Assembly: GCA_017623215.1 (NCBI GenBank)
Contig: JAGAPO010000022.1
Coordinates: 1-64,000, forward strand
Direction of reading: 5' to 3'
DNA: 64,000 nucleotides
From: Lachnospiraceae bacterium
Lineage (GTDB): Bacteria; Bacillota; Clostridia; Lachnospirales; Lachnospiraceae
Part shown: positions 55,878 to 64,000 of the stretch, piece by piece
Numbering within the stretch: the first letter of the stretch is position 1
How the letters are laid out: every line of letters starts with the position of its first letter
Program-made: the position numbers and the translations under genes
Notes under the pieces: model-generated
Told to the model about the DNA's origin: nothing
Database searches by the model: none
The model's input: only the letters and a program-made list of their open reading frames with translations

Positions 55878-57320
55878 TCACTTTTTCTTCCAAAGACTGG
55901 GCATGAACAGCATAATAATCGGAAAAATCTCCAACCTTCCAATCAGCATATCCAATGACAGCACCAGCTTTGAGAACGGTGTAAAAATCGAAAAATTATT
56001 CACCGGACCAATCAGCCCCAATCCAGGGCCGACATTATTAATGCATGTCACCACTGCGGTCAGGGTTGTCTCAAAATCCAGCTCGTCCACGGAAATCAGC
56101 AGGAAGGAGATGAAGGTAATCACCATATACACCATGAAATAACTGGAAACCCCGTGCAGCACCTGGCCGTCCACCGATTTGCCGTTCAGGCGGATAGTCG
56201 TAACACTTCTTGGGTGAAGCATATGCCGGATCTCCTTGGCAATGCTCTTCAGAATCAGAATCAGGCGCGACGTCTTCAGTCCGCCGCCCGTCGAACCGGC
56301 ACAGGCACCAAGGAAGGTCAGGACAAAGATAATGCTCTTTGACAGCTCCGGCCACAGATTATAATCCGTTGTGGCGAAGCCGGTTGTCGTAATAATGGAA
56401 GCAACCTGGAAGGAAGCGTAGCGGAAACTAACTCCTACGCTTTGATATTCCGGGAAAATATCAAAGGTAATGATCGCAATCGAGACCGCAATAATACCCA
56501 GATACCAGTGCAGCTCCTCATTCTTAAAGGCAAGGGAAGCCTTGCGGATCAAGATATAATAAAACAGATTGAAGTTAATACCGAAGAGAATCATGAACAC
56601 GGTAATAACTCCTTCAATATAAGCGCTGTTATAATAGGCAACGCTGGAATTCCTGTTGCTGAAGCCGCCGGTACCGGCAGTTGAGAACGCATGAATCAGG
56701 CTGTCGAAGAGGGACATTCCTCCGAACAGAAGGAAGATTACTTCGATGATGGTCAGCACGATGTAGATTCCATAGAGAATCATTGCGGTCGACTTGGTTC
56801 TGGGTACCAGCTTTCCAACCGTAGGTCCGGGAACCTCTGCGCGCATCAGGTGCATGGAACGGCCCTCCGCAAGCGGAACAATAGCCAGCACAAATACGAG
56901 AACGCCCATTCCGCCGATCCAGTGTGTAAAGCTTCTCCAGAACAGCATTCCGTTCGGAAGTGCCTCGATATCCGTAAGAAGCGTGGAGCCGGTCGTTGTG
57001 AAGCCGGATACTGTCTCGAAGAATGCGTCAACAAAATTCGGGATACTTCTGCTGAATACAAACGGAAGCGCTCCGAAGACGGATAACAAAATCCATGCCA
57101 GAGCGACAATTACAAAGCCCTCTCTGGCATAAATAACAGTATTCTTTGGTTTTTTAAAGCTTGCGGCTGTGCCGAGCACAAGCAGCAGAGCAATGGTTAT
57201 CACAAAGGAGAGGAAGGATGACTCACGATACAATAGGGCCACAACGAGAGGGAGGCACATCAGTGCGGCCTCTACCTTCATGATATAACCGAGGATGTAA
57301 AGAATCATTTTGTGGTTCAT
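55878..57320 (-). CDS. trkH: TrkH/KtrB-type potassium uptake membrane subunit
   Basis: A 480-residue polytopic protein with four M-P-M units and filter-type segments such as SGFTTTGSTLLTDI and ACAGSTGGGLKTSRLI, typical of K+ channel-like TrkH/KtrB transporters. It moves K+ into the cell under control of the TrkA protein, whose gene lies directly upstream on the same strand. Ending with KK, it has no extra domain. The pair trkA-trkH gives a complete Trk/Ktr system. In Firmicutes c-di-AMP binds the RCK domains, and cdaA is elsewhere in the window. Confidence 0.93.
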   Translation of the reverse strand: MNHKMILYILGYIMKVEAALMCLPLVVALLYRESSFLSFVITIALLLVLGTAASFKKPKNTVIYAREGFVIVALAWILLSVFGALPFVFSRSIPNFVDAFFETVSGFTTTGSTLLTDIEALPNGMLFWRSFTHWIGGMGVLVFVLAIVPLAEGRSMHLMRAEVPGPTVGKLVPRTKSTAMILYGIYIVLTIIEVIFLLFGGMSLFDSLIHAFSTAGTGGFSNRNSSVAYYNSAYIEGVITVFMILFGINFNLFYYILIRKASLAFKNEELHWYLGIIAVSIAIITFDIFPEYQSVGVSFRYASFQVASIITTTGFATTDYNLWPELSKSIIFVLTFLGACAGSTGGGLKTSRLILILKSIAKEIRHMLHPRSVTTIRLNGKSVDGQVLHGVSSYFMVYMVITFISFLLISVDELDFETTLTAVVTCINNVGPGLGLIGPVNNFSIFTPFSKLVLSLDMLIGRLEIFPIIMLFMPSLWKKK

Positions 57321-57337
57321 ATGCGGCGTGTCCTTTC

Positions 57338-58696
57338 CTACTGCTTAATAATATCCTTCAAATCCTGAAGATACGGAATTGTTGTTACAACAATCACACT
57401 GTCTCCATACTCGAACGTTGTATTACCGTCCGGGATAATAACCTTATTATTCCGGATGATGCAGGCTACCAGAAGATTGTCTTTGGTGGGAAGTTCCTTT
57501 AACGGAACCCCGACCAGATCCGTCTTTTCTGTGATTCCGAATTCCAGCGCCTCTACCTGATTGTTGATAATGCGGTGAAGGGTGCGGACTCCGTTTCCGA
57601 CCGAATTCTGGACAGAACGCGTGTAGCGAACGATCTGATTCGACGTAATCAGAAGAGGAGATACGATAGTTCCGAGAATCGAATCGTCCAGGAGCTTAAT
57701 GAGACTGGTACGGTTAATCTTGGTTACAACCTTACGGACTCCTTTGGAAGAAGCATACATGGACAGGATGATATTCTCCTCGTCAATGCCGGTCAGCGAT
57801 ACGAATGCATCCATATTATCGATTCCTTCCTCACGCAGAATCTCATGATTGGTGCCGTCATCGTTCAGAACGGACACCTTCGGAAGATCCTCGGAGAGAC
57901 GGCGGCATTTCTCCGCGTTCTGTTCGATGAGCTTGACCGACATTCCTGCGTCGGACAGCATCTTGCACAGATAATGTCCGATTCGCCCGCCTCCGACTAC
58001 CATGACGCTGCGGATCTTGTCCTGATACATGCCGAGCGCCCTTAAGAAGGAAGAGATTGCCGAAGGAGAAGCTGTAATATTGATCTTATCCCCTGCCATG
58101 ATAGTAAAATCACCGCTTGGAATAATGATCTCGTCGCCGCGCTGAACGGCGCAGACCAGAACCTTAACCTGATATTTCCGGTAGAGGCCGGACAGCTTCT
58201 GCCCGTTGAGCTTACTCTTTTCGTCAACCTTAATCTCAATCAGCTCCGCGCGGCCTCTTGCAAAGGTCTCAAGATGATCCGCGGCGGGAAAGCGCAGATT
58301 CTGCGAAATCACCGAAGCAGCCATGAATTCCGGATTCAATACCATACTGATACCGAAGTGCTGTCTCATGAACGCAATCTGCTCCGTATATTCCGGATTG
58401 CGCACGCGGGCAGCGGTGTGCTTGGCCCCGAGCTTGCGGGCCATCATGCAGCTGAGAAGATTCAGCTCGTCACTTGCGGTAACGGAAATAAATAAATCGC
58501 ACTTATCAACGTCAGCTTCTTTCTGAATCTGAATCGTCGCTCCGTTGCCGGCCACACCGGTAATGTCCAGAAGATTCATGGAATTCTCCACAAGCTGTGC
58601 GTTCTTTTCGATGATAACGACATCGTGGCCTTCGCCCGAAAGCTGTTTGGCCAGGGTATTCCCCAACTTTCCGTCACCAACAATTACAATTTTCAT
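57338..58696 (-). CDS. trkA: TrkA, NAD-binding regulator of potassium uptake
   Basis: A 452-residue protein with two RCK modules, each an NAD-binding Rossmann fold (MKIVIVGDGKLGNTLAKQLS and SVMVVGGGRIGHYLCKML) and a TrkA_C domain. It is the cytoplasmic gating partner of TrkH, whose gene follows 17 bases later on the same strand. GGAGGC lies before ATG 58696, and the family N-terminus begins there; the open frame to 58768 is not needed. c-di-AMP, made by CdaA in this genome, commonly binds TrkA_C domains. Confidence 0.93.
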   Translation of the reverse strand: MKIVIVGDGKLGNTLAKQLSGEGHDVVIIEKNAQLVENSMNLLDITGVAGNGATIQIQKEADVDKCDLFISVTASDELNLLSCMMARKLGAKHTAARVRNPEYTEQIAFMRQHFGISMVLNPEFMAASVISQNLRFPAADHLETFARGRAELIEIKVDEKSKLNGQKLSGLYRKYQVKVLVCAVQRGDEIIIPSGDFTIMAGDKINITASPSAISSFLRALGMYQDKIRSVMVVGGGRIGHYLCKMLSDAGMSVKLIEQNAEKCRRLSEDLPKVSVLNDDGTNHEILREEGIDNMDAFVSLTGIDEENIILSMYASSKGVRKVVTKINRTSLIKLLDDSILGTIVSPLLITSNQIVRYTRSVQNSVGNGVRTLHRIINNQVEALEFGITEKTDLVGVPLKELPTKDNLLVACIIRNNKVIIPDGNTTFEYGDSVIVVTTIPYLQDLKDIIKQ

Positions 58697-58843
58697 AGCA
58701 GCCTCCATTCTGTCGGCATTCTGCGAATCTGTGTCTGCGGAACACAATTCGCTGTGTGAGAAAGGCATATTCTTCTCACACGATCATGCCATTTCGATGC
58801 GGGAAACCATGCTGTAACCGCATCGTTTGCGATAAAGTAAAAA

Positions 58844-59365
58844 TTAATGATGTAAAAGCCTTGCAAGCACAAGCTCATACAGCTCTGAGCTGGCTTCCTT
58901 CCAGTTGCGGCAGATTAACTCCGCCTCTTCCCTGGAAGGGACTGCGAGATTGATTTCAAAAATAGAGCTTCCGCGTTCAATCACCCGGAGCCTTGTAACG
59001 AATTCATCCTTTTTTCCTTCAAAGAATTCCGAAGGAACCGAGACCTCTTCGCGCAGATTCAGCTCTTTTTCCAGCAGGTATTCGTCAATTTCCGCGCGAA
59101 TAGCGGGGGAAATCGTGTTGGAAAAAAAAGAAAGAGTTTCTTTTCCGGAATCCGTTATCTTGTACAAAGAATCGCTGCGCACGGTGTCCATACGAACATA
59201 GCCATCCTCAACCAGGTCGGCCAGAGACTGCTGGATATTGAAATAGCTCGCGTACTCCTTGTCTAAAATCAGATCCGTCAGCTGGCTGTTGGTCAGCGGA
59301 AAATTTACATTATTCAAGATATACAGGATAATCAGCTTGTTCAGCATAAGCGATTCCGGCTGCAT
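58844..59365 (-). CDS. DUF4364 winged-helix protein
   Basis: A 173-residue DUF4364 protein. The N-terminal half is a winged helix (LIILYILNNVNFPLTNSQL, SLADLVEDGYVRMD, LYKITDSGKETLSFFS). The C-terminal half is a basic beta-rich region (EFVTRLRVIERGSSIFEINLAVPS). The family is common in Clostridia, probably a transcription regulator, and the target is unknown. It is just upstream of trkA on the same strand, so it may control the potassium genes or share their transcript. ATG 59365 has a GGAGGTTTTTT site. Confidence 0.88.
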   Translation of the reverse strand: MQPESLMLNKLIILYILNNVNFPLTNSQLTDLILDKEYASYFNIQQSLADLVEDGYVRMDTVRSDSLYKITDSGKETLSFFSNTISPAIRAEIDEYLLEKELNLREEVSVPSEFFEGKKDEFVTRLRVIERGSSIFEINLAVPSREEAELICRNWKEASSELYELVLARLLHH

Positions 59366-59451
59366 AAAAAACCTCCATTTCTACCCGTTAGAGGAACGAT
59401 TACGGGCATACAACGATTGTTACAAAAAAAGAACCTGGCAAAGCCTGCGGT

Positions 59452-60402
59452 CTAATCAAGGCCGCTGATACGGACACCTTCCAGATAGATTCCCTGACGG
59501 GTATCCCGAACTTTCAGCTGATGTCCAATCTCATTCAGAACCGCGCGCTTGTTCCGGCTCCACAGCGGCGCAATCAGAGAATCGGCCGGACCGTCGCCGG
59601 TGAGGCGGTGAATGACAATATCGGGTCTGAGATGCTCCAGACAGCAGATGACCGCATTCACATAAGCATCCATACAAAGAAGAGCGAACCGTCCGTCATC
59701 CAGGCGGATGCTTTCTTCATACATCGCGGCGAGCCCTGTGCCTTTCAGAACGTGCAGAAGCTGAAGCTTGACACCGGATACCGGAAGTCCTGACAGATAA
59801 TCCGCGCCTGCGAGCATGTCGGGAAGCGTCTCTCCGGGAAGTCCGAGAATCAGATGGGCGATAACCGGGATGGACCGTTCGTTAAGCTTTTGTATACGTT
59901 CCGTAAAGCAGGAAAGCGGATAACCACGGTTAATGAGAACCGCGGTATCATCCCGTACCGTCTGAAGGCCGAGTTCAATCCAGACTGGCTTGATCCGGTT
60001 CAGCCGCGAGAGCAGCGCAAGTACCTCATCCGGAAGGCAGTCGGGCCGTGTGGCGACGGACAGCACAGCAACGGAAGGATCCGCGATTGCTTCGCGAAAA
60101 ATGCGCTCTAAGTAGTCCGTTGGGGCGTACGTGTTGGTATAAGCCTGAAAATAAGCGATATAACGTCCGGAAGGATACTTTCGGGCGATTCGTTCTTTGG
60201 CCTGGGCGAGCTGTTCCGGTATCGAGAGAAGAGGAGAGGCAGCAAAATCACCGCTTCCTCCTTCGCTGCAGAAGAGACAGCCGGAATGAGAAAGCGTACC
60301 GTCACGGTTCGGACAGGTCATTCCGCCGTTCAGCGCAAGCTTATACAGCGGTTCGCCATAGGTCTCTTTTAAATATCGGGACAGCGAGCGATATCGTTCC
60401 AT
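59452..60402 (-). CDS. TIGR01212-family radical SAM protein
   Basis: A 316-residue radical SAM enzyme of the TIGR01212 (YhcC-like) group. It has the cluster-binding Cys in CPNRDGTLSHSGCLFCSE, the usual wider CX7CX2C pattern of this group. SAM-binding motifs GSGDFA and RPDCLPDEVLALL follow, and the TIM barrel fills the rest. The substrate is unknown; related proteins modify tRNA or small molecules. AUG at 60402 starts a normal-length protein. It is divergent from rho. Confidence 0.88.
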   Translation of the reverse strand: MERYRSLSRYLKETYGEPLYKLALNGGMTCPNRDGTLSHSGCLFCSEGGSGDFAASPLLSIPEQLAQAKERIARKYPSGRYIAYFQAYTNTYAPTDYLERIFREAIADPSVAVLSVATRPDCLPDEVLALLSRLNRIKPVWIELGLQTVRDDTAVLINRGYPLSCFTERIQKLNERSIPVIAHLILGLPGETLPDMLAGADYLSGLPVSGVKLQLLHVLKGTGLAAMYEESIRLDDGRFALLCMDAYVNAVICCLEHLRPDIVIHRLTGDGPADSLIAPLWSRNKRAVLNEIGHQLKVRDTRQGIYLEGVRISGLD

Positions 60403-60765
60403 CAGCAGACACGCATCCTTTCCGCGCAGCCCGCCGATTCCTGTGTTCGTGTCCGGAACACATCGGATGTCAGTTCGTATTCGTCCCGTCTCATATTCAG
60501 TCCCCTCCCGTAATGAAAAGCTTGTAAGAACATCATAGCACTTAAAAATTAGAAAGACAAGAGAAAGATCTTTTCTTTCTGAAAGAAAAGGTGTATAATA
60601 GGATCAGATCGGGATGGGATGCATTTCAGGCATCTTAAAAGCACTTCACGAATGATCGTGCGGTATATCTGTTATCCAGTCTTTATTATCCGGTATAACA
60701 ATCCTTAAGTCAGGCAAACAGAGCAGGAATGGATCGAATCAAGTAAAGGAGTATAGGAGCACAAT
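60403..60765. other. Divergent gap with rho promoter region and leader, no gene
   Basis: CTTTTCTTTC and GAAAGAAAAG make a near-palindrome (60570-60590) next to TATAAT at 60594-60599, the -10 of rho. The -35 region (TTTTCT at 60571-60576) is poor. A leader of about 165 bases precedes rho; rho genes are often autoregulated by attenuation in such leaders. Confidence 0.5.
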
Positions 60766-63168
60766 ATGGCAGTTGAATATGAGAAAATGTCTCTGGTGCA
60801 GTTAAAGGAGCTTGCCAGGGAGATGGGTCTGAAAAAGACAACTCAGCTTAGAAAGAATGAACTAATCGAATTATTGCAGCAGAATGGAACGCAGGGCGGA
60901 GCATTAGTCGGAGCAGCGGATGAGAAAGAAGCGGCGGAGGAAGAGAAGAAGCCGGAAGAACAGAAGCTGGATAAGCAGGAAGCCCAGGCAGACCCGATAA
61001 TCCAGGAAGCGGCGGAGAATTCCGGGAAAGAGAACAGGGGAAAGCCGCAGATCGAGAGGCCGAGAAGAGGAAGGCCGAGAAAGAAAGTCATGACAGAGTC
61101 GGAAGAGAATGGGGAGAAAGAGACGGATATATCCGGGAAGGATTCTGCAGACGCAGCGGAGCCGGAGACGTATGAAGAGCCGGCAAAAGAGAATACGGTG
61201 CAGGTATTTGACGGGGAACCCGAAGAAGAGCAGAAAAAGGAGACGGCAGAGAATGCCGAAAGCGCTGGCGAAGGCGGAGAGCAGGAAAGCAAAGCGGAAG
61301 AGAAGCCGGTGGACAAATCTTCCCAGAAGTCGGATGACAGAACGCAGGAAGAGCGGCCGGCAAGAACGGAACGCCCCGATTATCAAAGCAGAAGAAGTGA
61401 GTATGCTCACAACAGAGAATATAGACAGGGATATCGTCAGGATTATAACAGATCGGAATACAGCCGTCAGGACAATAATCGCCAGGAATACAGCAGGCCG
61501 GATTACAAACGCCAGGATTATAACAGATCGGAATACAGCCGTCAGGATAATAACCGCCAGGAGTACAGCAGATCGGATAACAATCGCCAGGATAATAATC
61601 GCCAGGATAACAATCGCCAGGAGTATAGCAGATCGGATTATAACCGTCAGGATAATAACCGCCAGGAGTACAATAGAACAGATTACAGCCGTCCGGATAA
61701 TAATCGTCAGGATTATGGCAGATCGGACTACAGCCGTCCGGATAATAACCGTCAGGACAATAGTCGTCCGGACAATAATCGCCAGGATAATAACCGTCAG
61801 GACTATAACCGCCAGGACTATAACAGAACAGATTACAATCGTCAGGACAGCAGCCGTCAGGAGTACGGCCGGGCAGATAATACCAGGACGGATAACAGCC
61901 GTCAGGAGAATCGCACGGATGGCAGCCGTACGGACTATATCAGACCGGAGGGAACGCCGGACTATAAAAAGCCGGAGGATCGCCTTGCCGAGAGCAAGGG
62001 AGGAGTTCCGACCGAGATGGCGGAGCTGGACAGCGGCGAGACCAAGGAGGGCATCCTGGAGGTAATGGCGGACGGATACGGATTCATCCGCTGTGATAAT
62101 TATCTGCCGGGAGAGAACGACGTGTATGTATCGCCTGCGCAGATTCGCAGATTCAATCTTAAGACAGGCGATATCATCGTTGGTAATACCAGAATCCGCA
62201 GCCAGAACGAGAAGTTCAGCGCGCTTTTATATGTTAAAAGCGTGAATGGCTTCCACCCGTCCGAGGCGCAGAAGAGAAAGAAGTTCGAGGATTTGACTCC
62301 GGTATTTCCGAAGGAGCGAATCTACATGGAGACTCCGGACTGTAGCATTACCATGCGGATGATTGATATCTTCTCCCCGATTGGAAAGGGGCAGAGAGGT
62401 ATGATCGTATCCCAGCCCAAGGCCGGTAAGACAACGATATTAAAGCAGATCGCCGGCTCAATTACAAAGAACTACCCGGATATGAACCTGATTATATTGT
62501 TAATTGATGAGCGTCCCGAGGAAGTTACCGATATTAAGGAATCCATCGAGGGAGAGAACGTAGAAGTAATCTATTCTACCTTTGATGAACTGCCCGAGAA
62601 CCATAAGCGGGTGTCGGAGATGGTAATTGAGCGCGCAAAGCGTCTGGTGGAGCACAAGAAGGATGTCGTGATTCTGCTTGACAGTATTACGAGACTTGCA
62701 CGCGCATATAACCTGACGATCCAGCCGAGCGGAAGGACCCTTTCCGACGGTCTTGATCCGGCGGCCCTTTATATGCCGAAGCGGTTCTTCGGTGCGGCAA
62801 GAAATATGCGGGAAGGCGGAAGCCTTACGGTGCTTGCAACCGCTCTGGTGGACACCGGAAGCCGAATGGACGATGTTGTATTCGAGGAATTCAAGGGAAC
62901 GGGCAACATGGAGATCGTTCTGGACAGAAGCCTGTCTGAGAAGAGAATCTTTCCGGCGATCGACCTGCTGAAATCCAGCACAAGAAGGGACGACCTTCTG
63001 CTGGAGCCGGTCTTCTTTGAGAGCGCCAATGTGATGCGCAGGTGGCTGAGCGGCCAGCGGCCGGAGGAAGCGCTTGAGCACATCATTAATATATTTACGA
63101 AGACAAAGAACAATAATGAATTCATCAAGGTGCTGATTAAATCAAAAATGCCGGAAAAATTAATTTAG
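60766..63168 (+). CDS. rho: Transcription termination factor Rho with long Arg/Tyr/Asn-rich repeat domain
   Basis: An 800-residue Rho, about twice the E. coli length. The N-terminal SAP-like helix bundle (about 5-40, MSLVQLKELAREMGLKK) is followed by an acidic linker (about 60-200). An insert of about 185 residues (205-390) is repeats of NRQDNNRQDYNR, SRQEYSRSDYN type, rich in Arg, Tyr, Asn, Asp and Gln. The cold-shock RNA-binding domain (about 425-490) and the RecA-type ATPase with Walker A QPKAGKTT follow. It terminates untranslated transcripts as a hexamer. Repeat inserts in Rho occur in other Clostridia and gut bacteria and can drive condensate formation. Confidence 0.95.
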   Translation: MAVEYEKMSLVQLKELAREMGLKKTTQLRKNELIELLQQNGTQGGALVGAADEKEAAEEEKKPEEQKLDKQEAQADPIIQEAAENSGKENRGKPQIERPRRGRPRKKVMTESEENGEKETDISGKDSADAAEPETYEEPAKENTVQVFDGEPEEEQKKETAENAESAGEGGEQESKAEEKPVDKSSQKSDDRTQEERPARTERPDYQSRRSEYAHNREYRQGYRQDYNRSEYSRQDNNRQEYSRPDYKRQDYNRSEYSRQDNNRQEYSRSDNNRQDNNRQDNNRQEYSRSDYNRQDNNRQEYNRTDYSRPDNNRQDYGRSDYSRPDNNRQDNSRPDNNRQDNNRQDYNRQDYNRTDYNRQDSSRQEYGRADNTRTDNSRQENRTDGSRTDYIRPEGTPDYKKPEDRLAESKGGVPTEMAELDSGETKEGILEVMADGYGFIRCDNYLPGENDVYVSPAQIRRFNLKTGDIIVGNTRIRSQNEKFSALLYVKSVNGFHPSEAQKRKKFEDLTPVFPKERIYMETPDCSITMRMIDIFSPIGKGQRGMIVSQPKAGKTTILKQIAGSITKNYPDMNLIILLIDERPEEVTDIKESIEGENVEVIYSTFDELPENHKRVSEMVIERAKRLVEHKKDVVILLDSITRLARAYNLTIQPSGRTLSDGLDPAALYMPKRFFGAARNMREGGSLTVLATALVDTGSRMDDVVFEEFKGTGNMEIVLDRSLSEKRIFPAIDLLKSSTRRDDLLLEPVFFESANVMRRWLSGQRPEEALEHIINIFTKTKNNNEFIKVLIKSKMPEKLI
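61420..61930 (+). repeat. Tandem repeat DNA inside rho encoding the Arg/Tyr/Asn insert
   Basis: Irregular units of 15-24 bases built around AATAACCGCCAG, GATTATAAC and AGCCGTCAG are repeated about 25 times, in frame with rho throughout. Repeat length changes could expand or shrink the protein domain. Confidence 0.9.
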
Positions 63169-63171
63169 GTA

Positions 63172-63200
63172 TTGCAAATCGAATTCACCTGTGCTATAAT
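63172..63200 (+). promoter_or_regulatory. Promoter of rpmE
   Basis: TTGCAA (63172-63177), 17 bases, TATAAT (63195-63200), immediately after the rho stop. Confidence 0.8.
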
Positions 63201-63303
63201 AAAAAAGCTGTTTTATGGACACAGGAGAAATGTATGGTAAAGAAACAGTGTCTTCGGACTATCCGGGGCATAAGCAATAGAATTTATTAAAGAGGTGAAT
63301 GAG

Positions 63304-63510
63304 ATGAAAGAGGGAATCCATCCTAAGTATTATCAGGCAAAGGTTGTATGCAACTGCGGTAACGAGTTCGTAACGGGATCGACGAAGTCCGATATCCACG
63401 TTGAAGTTTGCTCCAAGTGCCATTCTTTTTATACCGGTCAGCAGAAGGCTGCTGCAGCTCGTGGCGCTATTGATAAGTTCAACCGTAAGTATGGCTTAGG
63501 TCAGAACTAA
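63304..63510 (+). CDS. rpmE: Ribosomal protein L31 (zinc-binding type)
   Basis: A 68-residue L31 starting [10 protein letters not shown]. The zinc ligands are in CNCG and CSKC, so it is the C+ form that needs zinc. It bridges the two ribosomal subunits. ATG 63304 is preferred over 63295 because AGAGGTGA lies at the right distance before it. In many Clostridia rpmE is followed by DUF1385, prmC and prfA, and that order holds here at least for the first two. Confidence 0.95.
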   Translation: MKEGIHPKYYQAKVVCNCGNEFVTGSTKSDIHVEVCSKCHSFYTGQQKAAAARGAIDKFNRKYGLGQN

Positions 63511-63546
63511 TATTGCCTTATATACAACATATATGCGTTAAAAATC

Positions 63547-63579
63547 AGGTTGAGGTTATGTGCTAATCTCAACCTATTT
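63547..63579 (+). terminator. Terminator of rpmE
   Basis: AGGTTGAG at 63547 pairs with CTCAACCT ending 63575, followed by ATTTTT. Confidence 0.85.
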
Positions 63580-63643
63580 TTAAATTCGCAGGCGAATCGG
63601 AAAAATCAGCGATTTTTCGAATGGAAGGAATGGAGGGTTTAAG

Positions 63644-64000
63644 ATGAAGTCTTCGGGTATTGGAGGTCAGGCGGTTATTGAGGGCGTTATGATGAAGAAT
63701 CAGAACCAGTATGCCGTGGCGGTGCGTACGCCTGATCAGAAGATTGAGGTAAAATTAGATACTTACACGAGCTTTTCTGAAAAGGTAAAGCTGTTCAAGC
63801 TTCCGGTCTTCAGAGGAGTTCTTTCGTTCATAGAGTCGCTTGTTCTCGGAATGAAGACCCTGACGTATTCGGCGGGATTTTATGAAGAGGAAGAAGAAAA
63901 GGCGAAGACTCAGGAGGAGAAGGCAAAGCAGGAGAAGAAGGATAACGTTATGATGGGGGCGACCGTGGTATTTGCGGTAGTGCTTGCGATTGGAATATTT
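63644..64000 (+). CDS. DUF1385 membrane protein, partial (runs off the window)
   Basis: The first 119 codons of a DUF1385 gene start at ATG 63644 (MKSSGIGGQAVIEGVMMKN), preceded by GGAGGGTTTAAG. The family begins with this strongly conserved GGQAVIEGVMM segment and later has several transmembrane helices; here a charged Lys/Glu-rich stretch precedes the first helix (ATVVFAVVLAIG) at the window edge. Function is unknown; the gene commonly lies between rpmE and prmC-prfA. Confidence 0.92.
   Translation, partial: MKSSGIGGQAVIEGVMMKNQNQYAVAVRTPDQKIEVKLDTYTSFSEKVKLFKLPVFRGVLSFIESLVLGMKTLTYSAGFYEEEEEKAKTQEEKAKQEKKDNVMMGATVVFAVVLAIGIF

Noticed and set aside
61420-61930. CRISPR array
   Set aside because: The repeats are irregular, in frame with rho, and have no unique equal-length spacers or nearby cas genes.

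Overview
The window looks like chromosome from a spore-forming, low-GC Gram-positive gut anaerobe, most likely Lachnospiraceae or related Clostridia. The signs are an alpha/beta-type SASP gene, a diadenylate cyclase/YbbR operon, an HPr with both His15 and Ser46, teichoic-acid polymerases, a DUF4364 regulator next to TrkA/TrkH, ClpS-ClpA, strong AGGAGG ribosome binding sites and textbook TTGACA-17-TATAAT promoters. The species assignment is inference from gene content; no rRNA is present.

Region 1 (1-5.3 kb) is the integrase-proximal end of an integrated mobile element. It carries small unknown proteins, a sigma-70-like factor, a 30-residue holin-like toxin with a convergent antisense RNA (a type I toxin-antitoxin locus too short for usual ORF calling), two ribbon-helix-helix-like proteins with three direct-repeat candidate operators, a small CxxC protein and a tyrosine recombinase. 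Region 2 (5.5-11.1 kb) is housekeeping: an Asn/Ser-rich small protein, a rhodanese, a THUMP methyltransferase, an alpha/beta hydrolase, an XTP/dITP diphosphatase with a YfcE-like phosphoesterase, and six tRNA genes (Pro, Gly, Arg, His, Gln, Leu). Region 3 (11.3-22.6 kb) has clpS-clpA, a PQQ-repeat lipoprotein, a sodium:solute symporter broken by an in-frame stop, DegV, MntP behind a probable manganese riboswitch, a DJ-1/PfpI protein, an alanine/glycine symporter and a SASP.

Region 4 (22.8-34.2 kb) is catabolic: two tandem GH2 beta-galactosidases (the second with an in-frame TGA), an AraC regulator, a GH3 enzyme, and a tight three-gene set of a creatinase-like M24 protein without its metal ligands, an ASRT-family protein and a creatininase-family enzyme. 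Region 5 (34.3-48.3 kb) is envelope biology: a duplicated perfect hairpin, two membrane proteins, cdaA, cdaR, HPr, a teichoic acid export and polymerisation cluster, HtrA, and an initiating sugar-phosphate transferase. Region 6 (48.3-64 kb) has clpX, a GNAT, a DUF2156 protein, a MATE transporter fused to an RsbW-type ATPase domain followed by an RsbU/SpoIIE-type phosphatase, a deleted GNAT, TrkH/TrkA, DUF4364, a radical SAM protein, a Rho factor with a long Arg/Tyr/Asn repeat domain, L31 and the start of a DUF1385 gene.

The best candidates for something little described are the MATE-kinase/PP2C membrane signalling pair, the creatinase-like/ASRT/creatininase operon, the repeat-bearing Rho, and the duplicated 45-bp hairpin before the cyclic di-AMP operon. 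At least three genes are broken by in-frame stops or a deletion (symporter, second beta-galactosidase, GNAT). ClpA also ends early inside a tandem repeat.
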